Shown: one piece after another, positions 36,075-43,967 of the stretch
Layout of the letters: every line of letters starts with the position of its first letter
Position numbering within the stretch: position 1 is the first letter of the stretch
NCBI RefSeq assembly: GCF_022809775.1
Contig: NZ_CP094380.1
Span: 2,579,501 to 2,643,500, forward strand
Direction of reading: 5' to 3'
From: Pseudodesulfovibrio tunisiensis
Lineage (GTDB): Bacteria > Desulfobacterota > Desulfovibrionia > Desulfovibrionales > Desulfovibrionaceae
DNA: 64,000 nt
Made by a program: the position numbers and the translations under genes
The notes under the pieces: model-generated
Databases searched by the model: none
What the model was told of the DNA's origin: nothing
What the model saw: only the letters and a program-made list of their open reading frames with translations

Positions 36075-36561
36075 ATGGAACAGAGTTGGGAAAAAATTGG
36101 AAAGGGCCTATGTCACGGAAGCCGTGGCTGCGGCAGCCAATGAAATGCACGCGCTTCGGGCCGAACGCGAAAACAGGCCCGGGGCGGCAAGGACCTTTCG
36201 CGCCCTGGCACTGGCGCGGCACACGCATGCGTCCAGAGCGCTCATGCTGCTCAGGGGGCGCATCGGGGATACGGACACCAATCTGGAAGACACGCTTCAG
36301 GACCTGCGGGGCTGGATCGACGAGTACAGGGAGGGGGTTGCCATTGCCGGCGAGGAAGGCGCCACGCCCGTGGAGGCCGCGTTGTCCCAGTTTCTGAAGA
36401 CCGCCATGAACCACAAGGCACTGGCCGAAAAGGCGGATTCCCTGTCCGAAACCGGGCTGCACGTCTGCCGCATCTGCGGATTCGTGGCGCAGGGCAACAT
36501 GGCGCCGGAACGGTGCCCGGTGTGCGACGCGGTCCGGGAGAAATTCCAGACCGTGGACTAG
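36075..36561 (+). CDS. Rubrerythrin-like protein (apparent +1-base frameshift near start)
   Basis: About 161 aa if one base of the A6 run at 36091-36096 is removed. The ATG at 36075 encodes MEQSWEK and then runs into a stop after 22 codons; without one A it reads MEQSWEKLERAYVTEAVAAAANE and continues to 36561. The body has a helical ferritin-like region and a C-terminal rubredoxin-type zinc/iron knuckle, CRICGFVAQGNMAPERCPVC. Rubrerythrin relatives reduce peroxide in anaerobes; the usual diiron ExxH residues are only partly recognisable. Alternatively translation starts at the TTG at 36097. Divergent from the haemerythrin chemoreceptor. Confidence 0.72.
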
Positions 36562-36568
36562 ACCGGCC

Positions 36569-37105
36569 TCATTTTTCCCCGGACCACATGCCGCTGGCCA
36601 CCCAGCCGAGCAGATGCCGGGCCAGCCATTGGGCCGCGCCCTCGGCATCGTCCGGGGAAAAGGTCGGCACCCCGACATCGGTCGGCTTGTCCGTGATCAT
36701 GGCCAGAAGCTGCTTTTCCCCGGCAATCGACCGGGTGCACAGGGGCAGGTCGTGTGCCTCGGGGCGAAAAATCTCCATCTTGGGAAAATCCGATCGGAAA
36801 TACCCCTCGGCGATGACCAGATGCCGATCCCGGAAATACGTGTCCACAATCTGCTCCAGAGACATTTCCCGCTCCACGCTCCTGATCATTGCGACCTGGG
36901 CCGGGGAAGAGACCACCACGGTTTCGGCCCCGCATTTGCGGTGCCGCCACGAATCCTTGCCTTCATGATCCATGTCGAACGAATGGGCGTCGTGCTTGAC
37001 CGTGCCCACGGATACGCCCAGTCGGGCCAGCGCGGGCACGAGCTTTTCGATGAACGTGGTCTTTCCGGATTTCTTCTTGCCCACCATGCAGACGACCTTG
37101 GTCAT
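36569..37105 (-). CDS. mobB: Molybdopterin-guanine dinucleotide biosynthesis adaptor MobB
   Basis: 178 aa. P-loop GKKKSGKTT at residues 8-16, then VGTVKHDAHSFDMDHEGKDSWRHRKCGA, the MobB signature, and EGYFRSDFPKMEIFR. MobB binds GTP and assists attachment of GMP to molybdopterin. The ATG at 37105 is preceded by GGGAGG. It faces the fdhD-moeA genes across a 124-bp divergent promoter region, consistent with a joint role in making active Mo/W formate dehydrogenase. Confidence 0.92.
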   Translation of the reverse strand: MTKVVCMVGKKKSGKTTFIEKLVPALARLGVSVGTVKHDAHSFDMDHEGKDSWRHRKCGAETVVVSSPAQVAMIRSVEREMSLEQIVDTYFRDRHLVIAEGYFRSDFPKMEIFRPEAHDLPLCTRSIAGEKQLLAMITDKPTDVGVPTFSPDDAEGAAQWLARHLLGWVASGMWSGEK

Positions 37106-37229
37106 GCTTTCCTCCCTCGGGTGTGAAAGTCTGGGGAATTGCCCGGGCGTTGCCCTGCGCCGGACTCCTTTTCTATAACCGCAGATACGGGAAAACGCCA
37201 TGGGTTCCCGGGAATGTTCGGAGGAAGAC

Positions 37230-38009
37230 ATGGACTCCCTATCCTATGAAGTGAAACAATACGGTCCGAACGGGTTTACCCCGACCCCGATCCGGTCCAT
37301 CCGCGAAGTGCCGCTGACCATCATGCTCAACGGCCGCGAGGTGGTGACCCTGCTGTGCACGGGCAAGCACCCGGAATACCTTGCCGTGGGCTTTCTCAAG
37401 TCCGACGCCTTTGTCTCCGATCCGGACCAGATCACCGACCTGACCGTGCGTGAACAGGAAGATCGGCTTGTGGCCGAGGTGGAGACCTGCAACGATCCGT
37501 GGAAAAACCGGGTCATGGAACGGTCCATCACCTCGGGCTGCGGCAAGGGCACGAATTTCGGCCGCAACGTGACCACCATTTCCCGGCGGCGGCTTTCCGG
37601 AGACGTGCGCGTCACCCCGGAACAGGTGCTGTCTCTGGCCCGGGAGCTGCACGAGCGGTCCACGCTTTACACGGCCACGCGCGGGTGCCACAATTCCTCC
37701 CTGTGCACCCCCACCGAAATGCTCTTCTTTCGCGAGGACATCGGCAGACACAATGCCATCGACATGATCTGCGGCCAGTGCTTTCTGGAAGACGTGAGCG
37801 TGGACGACAAGATGATCGTGTCCACGGGCCGCGTGGCCTCGGAAATCCTGCTCAAGGTGGTGCGCATCGGAGTTCCGGTCATGATCTCCACGGCCGTGGC
37901 AACCAGTTTTTCCGTGGAACTGGCCCGCAAGACCGGAGTCACCCTCATCGGCAATGTGAAGCACGACAGCTTCTGGGTCTACAACGACCCCGGACGCATA
38001 CAGGACTAG
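37230..38009 (+). CDS. fdhD: Formate dehydrogenase accessory sulfurtransferase
   Basis: 259 aa. FdhD passes sulfur from a cysteine desulfurase to the bis-MGD cofactor of formate dehydrogenase. Family features include CTGKHPEYLAVGFL, TRGCHNSSL, EDIGRHNAIDMICG, STGRVASEIL and STAVATSFSVELA. The catalytic loop, normally C-X2-C, reads SGCGKGTNF here, so only the first cysteine is kept. GGAGGAAGAC precedes the ATG at 37230; an upstream in-frame ATG is less likely. Four bases separate it from moeA. Confidence 0.92.
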   Translation: MDSLSYEVKQYGPNGFTPTPIRSIREVPLTIMLNGREVVTLLCTGKHPEYLAVGFLKSDAFVSDPDQITDLTVREQEDRLVAEVETCNDPWKNRVMERSITSGCGKGTNFGRNVTTISRRRLSGDVRVTPEQVLSLARELHERSTLYTATRGCHNSSLCTPTEMLFFREDIGRHNAIDMICGQCFLEDVSVDDKMIVSTGRVASEILLKVVRIGVPVMISTAVATSFSVELARKTGVTLIGNVKHDSFWVYNDPGRIQD

Positions 38010-38013
38010 GAAC

Positions 38014-39228
38014 ATGACGCTGACGCAAATCACCCGGGAAAAGGCCGTGAAACGGCTGATGGAACGGGTGCGCCCGAGTCGCGTCGTGGAACTGCCTCCG
38101 TCCCGCGCCGTGGGGCTGGCCGCTGCTGCGGACATGCTTGCCGGAGTCTCGGTGCCCGAACAGGCCGTGTCCCTGCGCGACGGCTACGCATTGGCCGCCC
38201 GGGATTCGGCACAGGCTTCCGACGCTGCCCCGGCAGTTCTGGCGATACGCGGCGAGATTCATGCGGAAACCCGATCCTCCGAGCCGCTCGAACCCGGCAC
38301 GGCCGTGCGCATCCTTACGGGTGGGCCCCTGCCCTCGGGGGCGGACTGTGTTGTTGCGGAAGAGGATGTCCGGGAGCAGTCCGGTTCCCTGATCCTGACT
38401 GCGCCGCTTCGACCCGGCTGGTTCACGTCCGGTCCCGGCGCGGACATTGGTGCCCATGACCTGATTCTCGCCAAAGGCGGTTCGGTCACACCTCAGGCCG
38501 CAGCCGTTCTCGCACGAACCCGCACGCCGCTGGTTTCCGTGCACGAGCCGCCCGCAGTACGGATTCTGGCCGTGGGCAGCGAACTGGCCCCGCCGGATCA
38601 GGCCGGGCCGGGCCGCATTCCTGCCGACAATCTGGTGCTGGCCTCGGGACTGGCCGCACGGACCGGAGCCGTGGTGGAATCCGCCATCCCGGTCAGGGAC
38701 GATCCCGACGCCCTGATGCGCGAACTCGTGCGCGAGCCTGCCCCCGCTCTCATCATCACTTCGGGCGGCACTGGCCGCAGCGAACGGGATTTCACTGCGA
38801 ACGCCGCCATGCGCGCGGGATTCGAACCGCTGTTCCAGGGCGTTGCCATGCGCCCGGGCAAGAGCGTTTTCGCGGGCATGCGCAACACCACCCTGATGGT
38901 CAGCCTGCCCGGTCCGCCCGGTGCGGTGTTCGCCTGCATGCATGCTCTGGTCCTGCCCGTGCTGCGCGGCATGGCCGGGTTTGCTCCGTCTTCGCCTCTT
39001 CGGGTCGAGCTTGCGGATTCCCTGTATGCCAAGCCCGGACTGGAGTGGCTGGTTCCCTGCGCCGTGCGTCTTGAAAATGCGCGGCTGACCGCCTCGCCCC
39101 TGATCGGCCGGAATGTTCCCGTGCTTCTTTCCCTGTCCCGGGCAAACGCAATTCTGCCCCTTGCTCCGGGCACGGCCCTTGCCCCCGGAGATTCGGCTCC
39201 GGCGCTCTCCCCCCTTTTCTATTCGTAA
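38014..39228 (+). CDS. moeA: Molybdopterin molybdotransferase
   Basis: 404 aa. MoeA inserts molybdate (or tungstate) into adenylated molybdopterin. Visible domains: residues 1-170 with SLRDGYALAARD and ILTGGPLPSGADCVV, a MoCF-like domain about 175-315 with ITSGGTGRSERDF and GVAMRPGKSVFAG, SLPGPPGAVFACMHALVLPVL, and the C-terminal beta domain. The substitution SLRDGYAL for the usual SxMDGYA is notable but within family variation. Directly follows fdhD. Confidence 0.92.
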   Translation: MTLTQITREKAVKRLMERVRPSRVVELPPSRAVGLAAAADMLAGVSVPEQAVSLRDGYALAARDSAQASDAAPAVLAIRGEIHAETRSSEPLEPGTAVRILTGGPLPSGADCVVAEEDVREQSGSLILTAPLRPGWFTSGPGADIGAHDLILAKGGSVTPQAAAVLARTRTPLVSVHEPPAVRILAVGSELAPPDQAGPGRIPADNLVLASGLAARTGAVVESAIPVRDDPDALMRELVREPAPALIITSGGTGRSERDFTANAAMRAGFEPLFQGVAMRPGKSVFAGMRNTTLMVSLPGPPGAVFACMHALVLPVLRGMAGFAPSSPLRVELADSLYAKPGLEWLVPCAVRLENARLTASPLIGRNVPVLLSLSRANAILPLAPGTALAPGDSAPALSPLFYS

Positions 39229-39229
39229 G

Positions 39230-39244
39230 ATAGATATTATCTAT
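39230..39244. promoter_or_regulatory. AT-rich perfect palindrome after moeA
   Basis: ATAGATA-T-TATCTAT starts one base after the moeA stop, in the 228-bp gap before fdhE. The 7-1-7 symmetry and AT content in GC-rich surroundings resemble a regulator site, perhaps for a molybdate- or formate-responsive regulator of fdhE, but no consensus match is claimed. The remainder of the gap shows no gene. Confidence 0.35.
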
Positions 39245-39456
39245 GAAAGAGGCAGAAGTGGCGCCATCCCTTGGATGCCGCTGGTCTTGAACCATATCAT
39301 TATGCTCAAAAAGACATAAAATAGGTTGCTCTATTTTCTCGAAATGATTTGACTTGTTCAAAGGCTGGTGCCAAACTTTGAGCAGGTCTGGAATCGTTGG
39401 CACGTCTGAGTCTGAAACCTAGCGTTTCGGCATATTCGGAGAAACGCGAGGTATTC

Positions 39457-40344
39457 ATGAGTTACGATTACGAGGAAGCTGGCCGCAGAATGGAGTCGAA
39501 GATCGCCCACATCAAGGCGAAGCAGGCGCTGCCCGGAGAATTGGTCAACCTGATCGAAGATGTGGCACGCATGCAGCTCTCGGCCAGACAACAGGCCTCG
39601 GTGTCCCTGTCCGAGGATTTGGCCTGCGCGTCCGGCGAGGACGTGATCCGGGGCGTGCCGCTGGTGGCCCGGGACGCGTTTCCCCATGACCGCGAACAGG
39701 CCCGGAATCTGCTGGATCAGGTGTTCGGCCTGATCGGTCGGGGTGACATGCCCATGCAGAAGGGCGCGGCGCTGCTGGCCGAAGCCCTGCAGAAGAACGA
39801 GCTTGTCCCGGACGAGCTGTTCGATGCGTATTTTTCCGAGAACACGACATTTTTCGAAAAATGGTCGCAGGTCACGCCGGAGGCGCCCCAGTTGACGCGG
39901 TTTCTGGCTGCGGCAGCGCTCGGTCCGTCCATCGAGGTTGCCGCGGAGCTGCTGGCCGAGCGGCTGCCCGAAGTGACCACATGGCATAACGGCTCCTGCC
40001 CGATCTGCGGCTCCCTGCCCCTGATCTCGTCCCTGCGCCAGCGGGAGGGATTTCGGCACATGACCTGTTCGTTCTGTCGCCACGAGTTCCGGGTGCGGCG
40101 CATTGCCTGTCCGGTCTGCGGCGAGGACGACCAGAAGAAACTGACCTTTTTCACGGTGGAACAGGAACCGGGTTTTCGCGTGGATGTGTGCCAGACCTGC
40201 AAGGCATACATCAAGACCATTGATTTCCGGGCCCTGGATCGGGTCCCGCTCCCGGTGCTGGACGACCTCGACTCCCTTGTTCTGGATTACGTGGCCATGG
40301 ATCAGGGGTATCGGCGAGGTACGCTCTCGGCCTGGGGATTCTAG
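39457..40344 (+). CDS. fdhE: Formate dehydrogenase accessory protein FdhE
   Basis: 295 aa. Four C-X2-C pairs in the second half (CPICG, CSFC, CPVCG, CQTC) build the rubredoxin-like iron sites typical of FdhE, which is required for assembly of active respiratory formate dehydrogenase. The N-terminal half is helical. The ATG at 39457 is preceded by GCGAGG; an upstream in-frame ATG has no site. The structural fdh genes are not in the window. Eleven bases separate it from the IS1595-like gene. Confidence 0.9.
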   Translation: MSYDYEEAGRRMESKIAHIKAKQALPGELVNLIEDVARMQLSARQQASVSLSEDLACASGEDVIRGVPLVARDAFPHDREQARNLLDQVFGLIGRGDMPMQKGAALLAEALQKNELVPDELFDAYFSENTTFFEKWSQVTPEAPQLTRFLAAAALGPSIEVAAELLAERLPEVTTWHNGSCPICGSLPLISSLRQREGFRHMTCSFCRHEFRVRRIACPVCGEDDQKKLTFFTVEQEPGFRVDVCQTCKAYIKTIDFRALDRVPLPVLDDLDSLVLDYVAMDQGYRRGTLSAWGF

Positions 40345-40355
40345 GAGAGAACATC

Positions 40356-41300
40356 ATGGAAGCGGCGCGCTGCGAATATGATCCCGCCATTGTCGGCAAT
40401 GCGGTTCCCGCCTTTGCGGAACAACAGTACCCGAACAATATCAAGGCCCTGCTGCGTAACGAGCAGCGGGCCCGGGAGTTCCTGCTCGCCCACTGCTGGC
40501 CCGGGGGTGAACCCTACTGCCCCCGCTGCGGCAATCGCAAGATATACACCCTGTCCGGCCAGCGGTTGCGCTGCTCTTCCTGCAAGTACACGTTCCAGCC
40601 CTTTTCCGGCCGCTGGATCAACAACGGCGCGCTTTCCTGCACGGAATGGATCGGCCTGACCCGGCTCTTCATGCAGGAACGCACCGTGCATCAGATGAAG
40701 CAGGATCTGGGCCTGTCCTACAATACCGTGTACAAGGCCCTGACCGCGCTCCGGTTCGCCATTCTGGCCCATGCCCCGGACGCGACCCAGCTCATGGGCC
40801 CGGAAACCGGGCTGAATTCCTATCTCAAGGGAACCCGTCTCACGGGCGGGCCCAAGGACATGCGCATGGACACCATTCCGGTCTACGGCATTTTGCATCG
40901 GGACGGACTGGTATTCATCGATCTGGTGCCCGGATTCCAGGCCGAAACCGTGTTTCATTTCCACATGAACTTCCGGCTCAAGCTGGTGCGGGCCGGCAAC
41001 CTCGTCTACACGGACAGGTACAAGGATTACGACGCACTGGTGTTCTGCGGCAACGAGTCCCTGCCGTACGAAATCATCCGCCGCCATGACGAACCACCCA
41101 TGATCGATGCCAGAAACGACAGCTTCTGGCGATTCGCCCGGGGCAGGCTCAAGAAGTTCCGGGGCATTTCCTGCCAGCGGTTCCCCTTGTATCTCAAGGA
41201 GCTGGAATTCCGCTACAACAACCGCGAGTCCCAGATATTCGAGGCTCTGGTTTCCCGACTTTGCGCTCTCGTGCCCGACCTTGGAGCAAAAACGGGGTAG
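40356..41300 (+). CDS. IS1595-like transposase homologue, probably domesticated
   Basis: 314 aa. N-terminal zinc ribbon (CPRCG...CSSC, residues about 55-77), then a helical HTH-like region (TVHQMKQDLGLSYNTVYKAL) and an IS1595-type core ending in FPLYLKELEFRYNNRE. In the core the second acidic residue is kept (YTDRYKDY), but the first catalytic Asp position reads PETG and the last acidic site lies in NDSFW, so the DDE set seems incomplete. Only 11 bp, containing GGAGAGAAC, separate it from fdhE, leaving no room for an IS end. I infer a DNA-binding or structural role acquired in the fdhE operon. Confidence 0.8.
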   Translation: MEAARCEYDPAIVGNAVPAFAEQQYPNNIKALLRNEQRAREFLLAHCWPGGEPYCPRCGNRKIYTLSGQRLRCSSCKYTFQPFSGRWINNGALSCTEWIGLTRLFMQERTVHQMKQDLGLSYNTVYKALTALRFAILAHAPDATQLMGPETGLNSYLKGTRLTGGPKDMRMDTIPVYGILHRDGLVFIDLVPGFQAETVFHFHMNFRLKLVRAGNLVYTDRYKDYDALVFCGNESLPYEIIRRHDEPPMIDARNDSFWRFARGRLKKFRGISCQRFPLYLKELEFRYNNRESQIFEALVSRLCALVPDLGAKTG

Positions 41301-41388
41301 CGCGCTTCGATTTTCCGATCCGTTATTTTTTTTTGAAAACGGATGCAAAAAATCATGTATCCCGAGGGGAAAAAAGCCCTATAGGGAA

Positions 41389-43788
41389 ATGATGAACCCG
41401 GATTCCCGCCGATTCCGACTGTTTCGGGCTGTTTGGGCAGCCATGCTTCTGGTTCTGGCCGTGTCTGCGGTTTGGCCCGGGACTTCGGCGGCCCAGCAGT
41501 TGCGGCCCGAGCTGGAGGGAAATGCCCTGAAGCTTTTTCCCGAGGAAACAGCGTTTCTCGCCGCCCATCCCAATCCGCGCATCGGATTCATGATCGATGC
41601 ACCGCCGGTCATCTTCCGGGGTGAGGACGGCCGGATGCAGGGCATGGTTGCGGACTACATGGCTCTGGTGACCCAACGCATCGGCTTGAAGCCGCGTCAG
41701 ATCATTGCCAGCAGCTTCAAGTCGCTTCTGGAACTGGCCAAGGCCCGGGAAGTCGATCTGGTTTCCGTGGTGGCCAATTCCCCGGAACGCAGTCGGGAAC
41801 TGCTCATCTCCCGCCCCTACCTGCTTTTGCCCATCGTGGTCGTGACCCGCAGCGACTTTCCCTTCATTGCCGGGCTGAACGACCTTCGGGGACGCTCCGT
41901 GGCCGTGGGCCAGGGCCATCTGGCGCACCTGCGTCTTGCCAAGGATTACCCGGGGCTGGAACTGCTTCCCGTGACCGGGTCCATGGCCGGGCTGCGCGCG
42001 GTTGCCAACGGGCAGGTGGATGCCTATGTGGCGCCGCAGGCCTCCGTGGAATTCGTGAGCCGACAGGCCGGATTCACCACCCTCAAGGTGGCGGCCATCA
42101 CCCAGTACAACTACCAGCTTTCCATCGGCGTGCGAAAGGACTGGCCCGAAATGCTCGATCTGGTCAATCGGGCTCTGGATACCATTTCCCAGGCGGAACG
42201 CCGCGAAATCTACGACTACTGGAGCGTGATGCGTTCCCGCGACTGGGTGGACCGCTCCCATTCGTGGCGCATCGCGTTTTACGTGGGCGGCGGCGCCGTG
42301 TTCGTGCTGGCCGTCTTCCTGTTCTGGAACCGCAGGCTCGCACGCGAGGTGCGCATGCGCCAGCTTGCCGAAGATCGGCTGCGCGAGGCCATGATCACCA
42401 ACCGGGAGATCATCGAGTCCACGGACGTGATCATCGTGGGACTGGATTCCGAGGGCCGGGTGCAGCTTTTCAATGCCGCCGGGGAACGCATCACCGGCTA
42501 TACCCGGGATGAACTTGCGGGAAAGGACTGGTTCGACGTGGTGGTGCCCCGGGAACGCTTTCCCTATGTTCGCGAGGAATTCGCCCGGCTCATGGCAGCG
42601 GGCGAGGGCGTGCAGGATACCTTTCAGAATCCGATCCTCACCCGAAGCGGGGAATTGCGGCACATTCTGTGGCGCAACAGCGCCATTGCCACGCGAGGCA
42701 CGAATCTGGCCATGGTTTCCTTCGGCACGGACGTGACCAACCGCGTCCGGGCCGAAGAGGAGCTTCGCCTGACACAGTTCGCCATGGACAACGCGGCAGT
42801 GGCCATATTCCGGCTCAAGCCCGACGGCTCCATCGACTATGCCAACATCGCGGCCATGGAAATGTTCGGCTATTCCCGGGCCGAAATGAGCGGCCTGCGC
42901 GTGCTCGATCTGGATGCGGATCTGGATCAGGATGCGTGGCCCGAACTGCTGGCCACGATCAAGGCGCAGGGCAAGGTGGTGATGGAACGCACCGGCCTGA
43001 CCCGCAAGTCCGGGCTGCTGCCCATCGAGGTCACGGCCTACCGATTGTCGTTCAAGGGAAACGAAATGGTCATCGCGTTCGTGCAGGACATTGCCGAGCG
43101 CAAGCGGCTGGAGGCGTTGCGCGACGATGTGGAACGCATGATCCGGCATGATCTCAAGTCCCCGGCCCTGGCTACGCAGACCCTGTTCAAGCTGTTGCGC
43201 AATGCCGAAAACCTGACCGACTCCCAGCGCGGACTTGTGGACAGCGTGGGGCAGGCCGGAGATCGCATGGTCCGGCTCATCAACCTGTCGCACGCCCTGT
43301 ACAAGATGGAGGAGGGCTCCTATCTCCCGACCTTGCAGCGCGTGGACCTGCTGCGCGTGCTGGATACCGTGGGCGAGGAGCTCGGACCGCTGCTGCGTGC
43401 CAAGAACGTCAGCCTGAGCATGACATTGTCCGGGAAGCCTGTCGGCCCGAACAACGTGTTTTCCGTGCCCTGCGAGGAAATCCTCGGTTATGCCCTGCTT
43501 TCCAATCTGGTTCGCAACGCGGTGGAGGCTTCTCCCGATCGGGAAACCGTGAACGTGGATCTGCATACCGGAGACCGGCACCGCATCGTGGTCTCGAACA
43601 AGGGTGCGGTTCCCGCTGCCATCCGCAGCCGTTTCTTCGACAAGTACGTGACCCACGGCAAGAAGCGCGGCACCGGACTGGGCACGTACACCGCGCGGCT
43701 CGTGACCACCACCCTCGGCGGAGACATCAGACTTGATGTCCCGGATTCGACCACCACCCGCATAACCGTTCTGCTACCCAAGAAATAA
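41389..43788 (+). CDS. Sensor histidine kinase with SBP and two PAS domains
   Basis: 799 aa. A signal peptide/TM (about 10-32), a periplasmic solute-binding-type domain (SBP_bac_3-like, about 45-280), TM2 (about 292-310), two PAS domains (about 340-455 and 465-575), HisKA with MIRHDLKSPAL and a HATPase ending with GTGLGTYTARLV. The N box is partly altered (NLVRNAVEA). This is an EvgS/BvgS-like sensor without receiver or Hpt. No response regulator is adjacent, so its partner is unknown. AGGGAA precedes the ATG pair at 41389. It is 88 bp downstream of the IS1595-like gene. Confidence 0.9.
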   Translation: MMNPDSRRFRLFRAVWAAMLLVLAVSAVWPGTSAAQQLRPELEGNALKLFPEETAFLAAHPNPRIGFMIDAPPVIFRGEDGRMQGMVADYMALVTQRIGLKPRQIIASSFKSLLELAKAREVDLVSVVANSPERSRELLISRPYLLLPIVVVTRSDFPFIAGLNDLRGRSVAVGQGHLAHLRLAKDYPGLELLPVTGSMAGLRAVANGQVDAYVAPQASVEFVSRQAGFTTLKVAAITQYNYQLSIGVRKDWPEMLDLVNRALDTISQAERREIYDYWSVMRSRDWVDRSHSWRIAFYVGGGAVFVLAVFLFWNRRLAREVRMRQLAEDRLREAMITNREIIESTDVIIVGLDSEGRVQLFNAAGERITGYTRDELAGKDWFDVVVPRERFPYVREEFARLMAAGEGVQDTFQNPILTRSGELRHILWRNSAIATRGTNLAMVSFGTDVTNRVRAEEELRLTQFAMDNAAVAIFRLKPDGSIDYANIAAMEMFGYSRAEMSGLRVLDLDADLDQDAWPELLATIKAQGKVVMERTGLTRKSGLLPIEVTAYRLSFKGNEMVIAFVQDIAERKRLEALRDDVERMIRHDLKSPALATQTLFKLLRNAENLTDSQRGLVDSVGQAGDRMVRLINLSHALYKMEEGSYLPTLQRVDLLRVLDTVGEELGPLLRAKNVSLSMTLSGKPVGPNNVFSVPCEEILGYALLSNLVRNAVEASPDRETVNVDLHTGDRHRIVVSNKGAVPAAIRSRFFDKYVTHGKKRGTGLGTYTARLVTTTLGGDIRLDVPDSTTTRITVLLPKK

Positions 43789-43895
43789 TTGCGAATGATT
43801 CCTAGATGTTCTTGTCCGAAAAATCGGCTTTTTCCTTTGCGTCGAGTTTTTCGGCTGGCCTTTTTTTTCCCCTTCGGCTAGTCTAGAGATTCTCT

Positions 43896-43923
43896 AACGC
43901 CATCAGGGGATGATGGCGTTTTT
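43896..43923 (+). terminator. Terminator between histidine kinase and nrdJ
   Basis: AACGCCATC-AGGGGAT-GATGGCGTT followed by TTTTT. Its position 45 bases before the nrdJ start also allows an attenuator role. Confidence 0.75.
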
Positions 43924-43967
43924 GGTCAAAACAGTCTTTCTTTTCAGTACGTTAGGAGTTGTATCTC

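Noticed and set aside
39395..39417. Sigma-54 promoter before fdhE (TGGCAC)
   Set aside because: The -24 half is present but the expected GC at the -12 position is not at the right distance.
41353..43656. 767-codon minus-strand frame opposite the large histidine kinase
   Set aside because: Antisense shadow; composition (many H, G, Q) is typical of reversed coding sequence.
43789..43967. Cobalamin riboswitch upstream of nrdJ
   Set aside because: No B12-box-like core was recognisable; only a terminator hairpin is visible.
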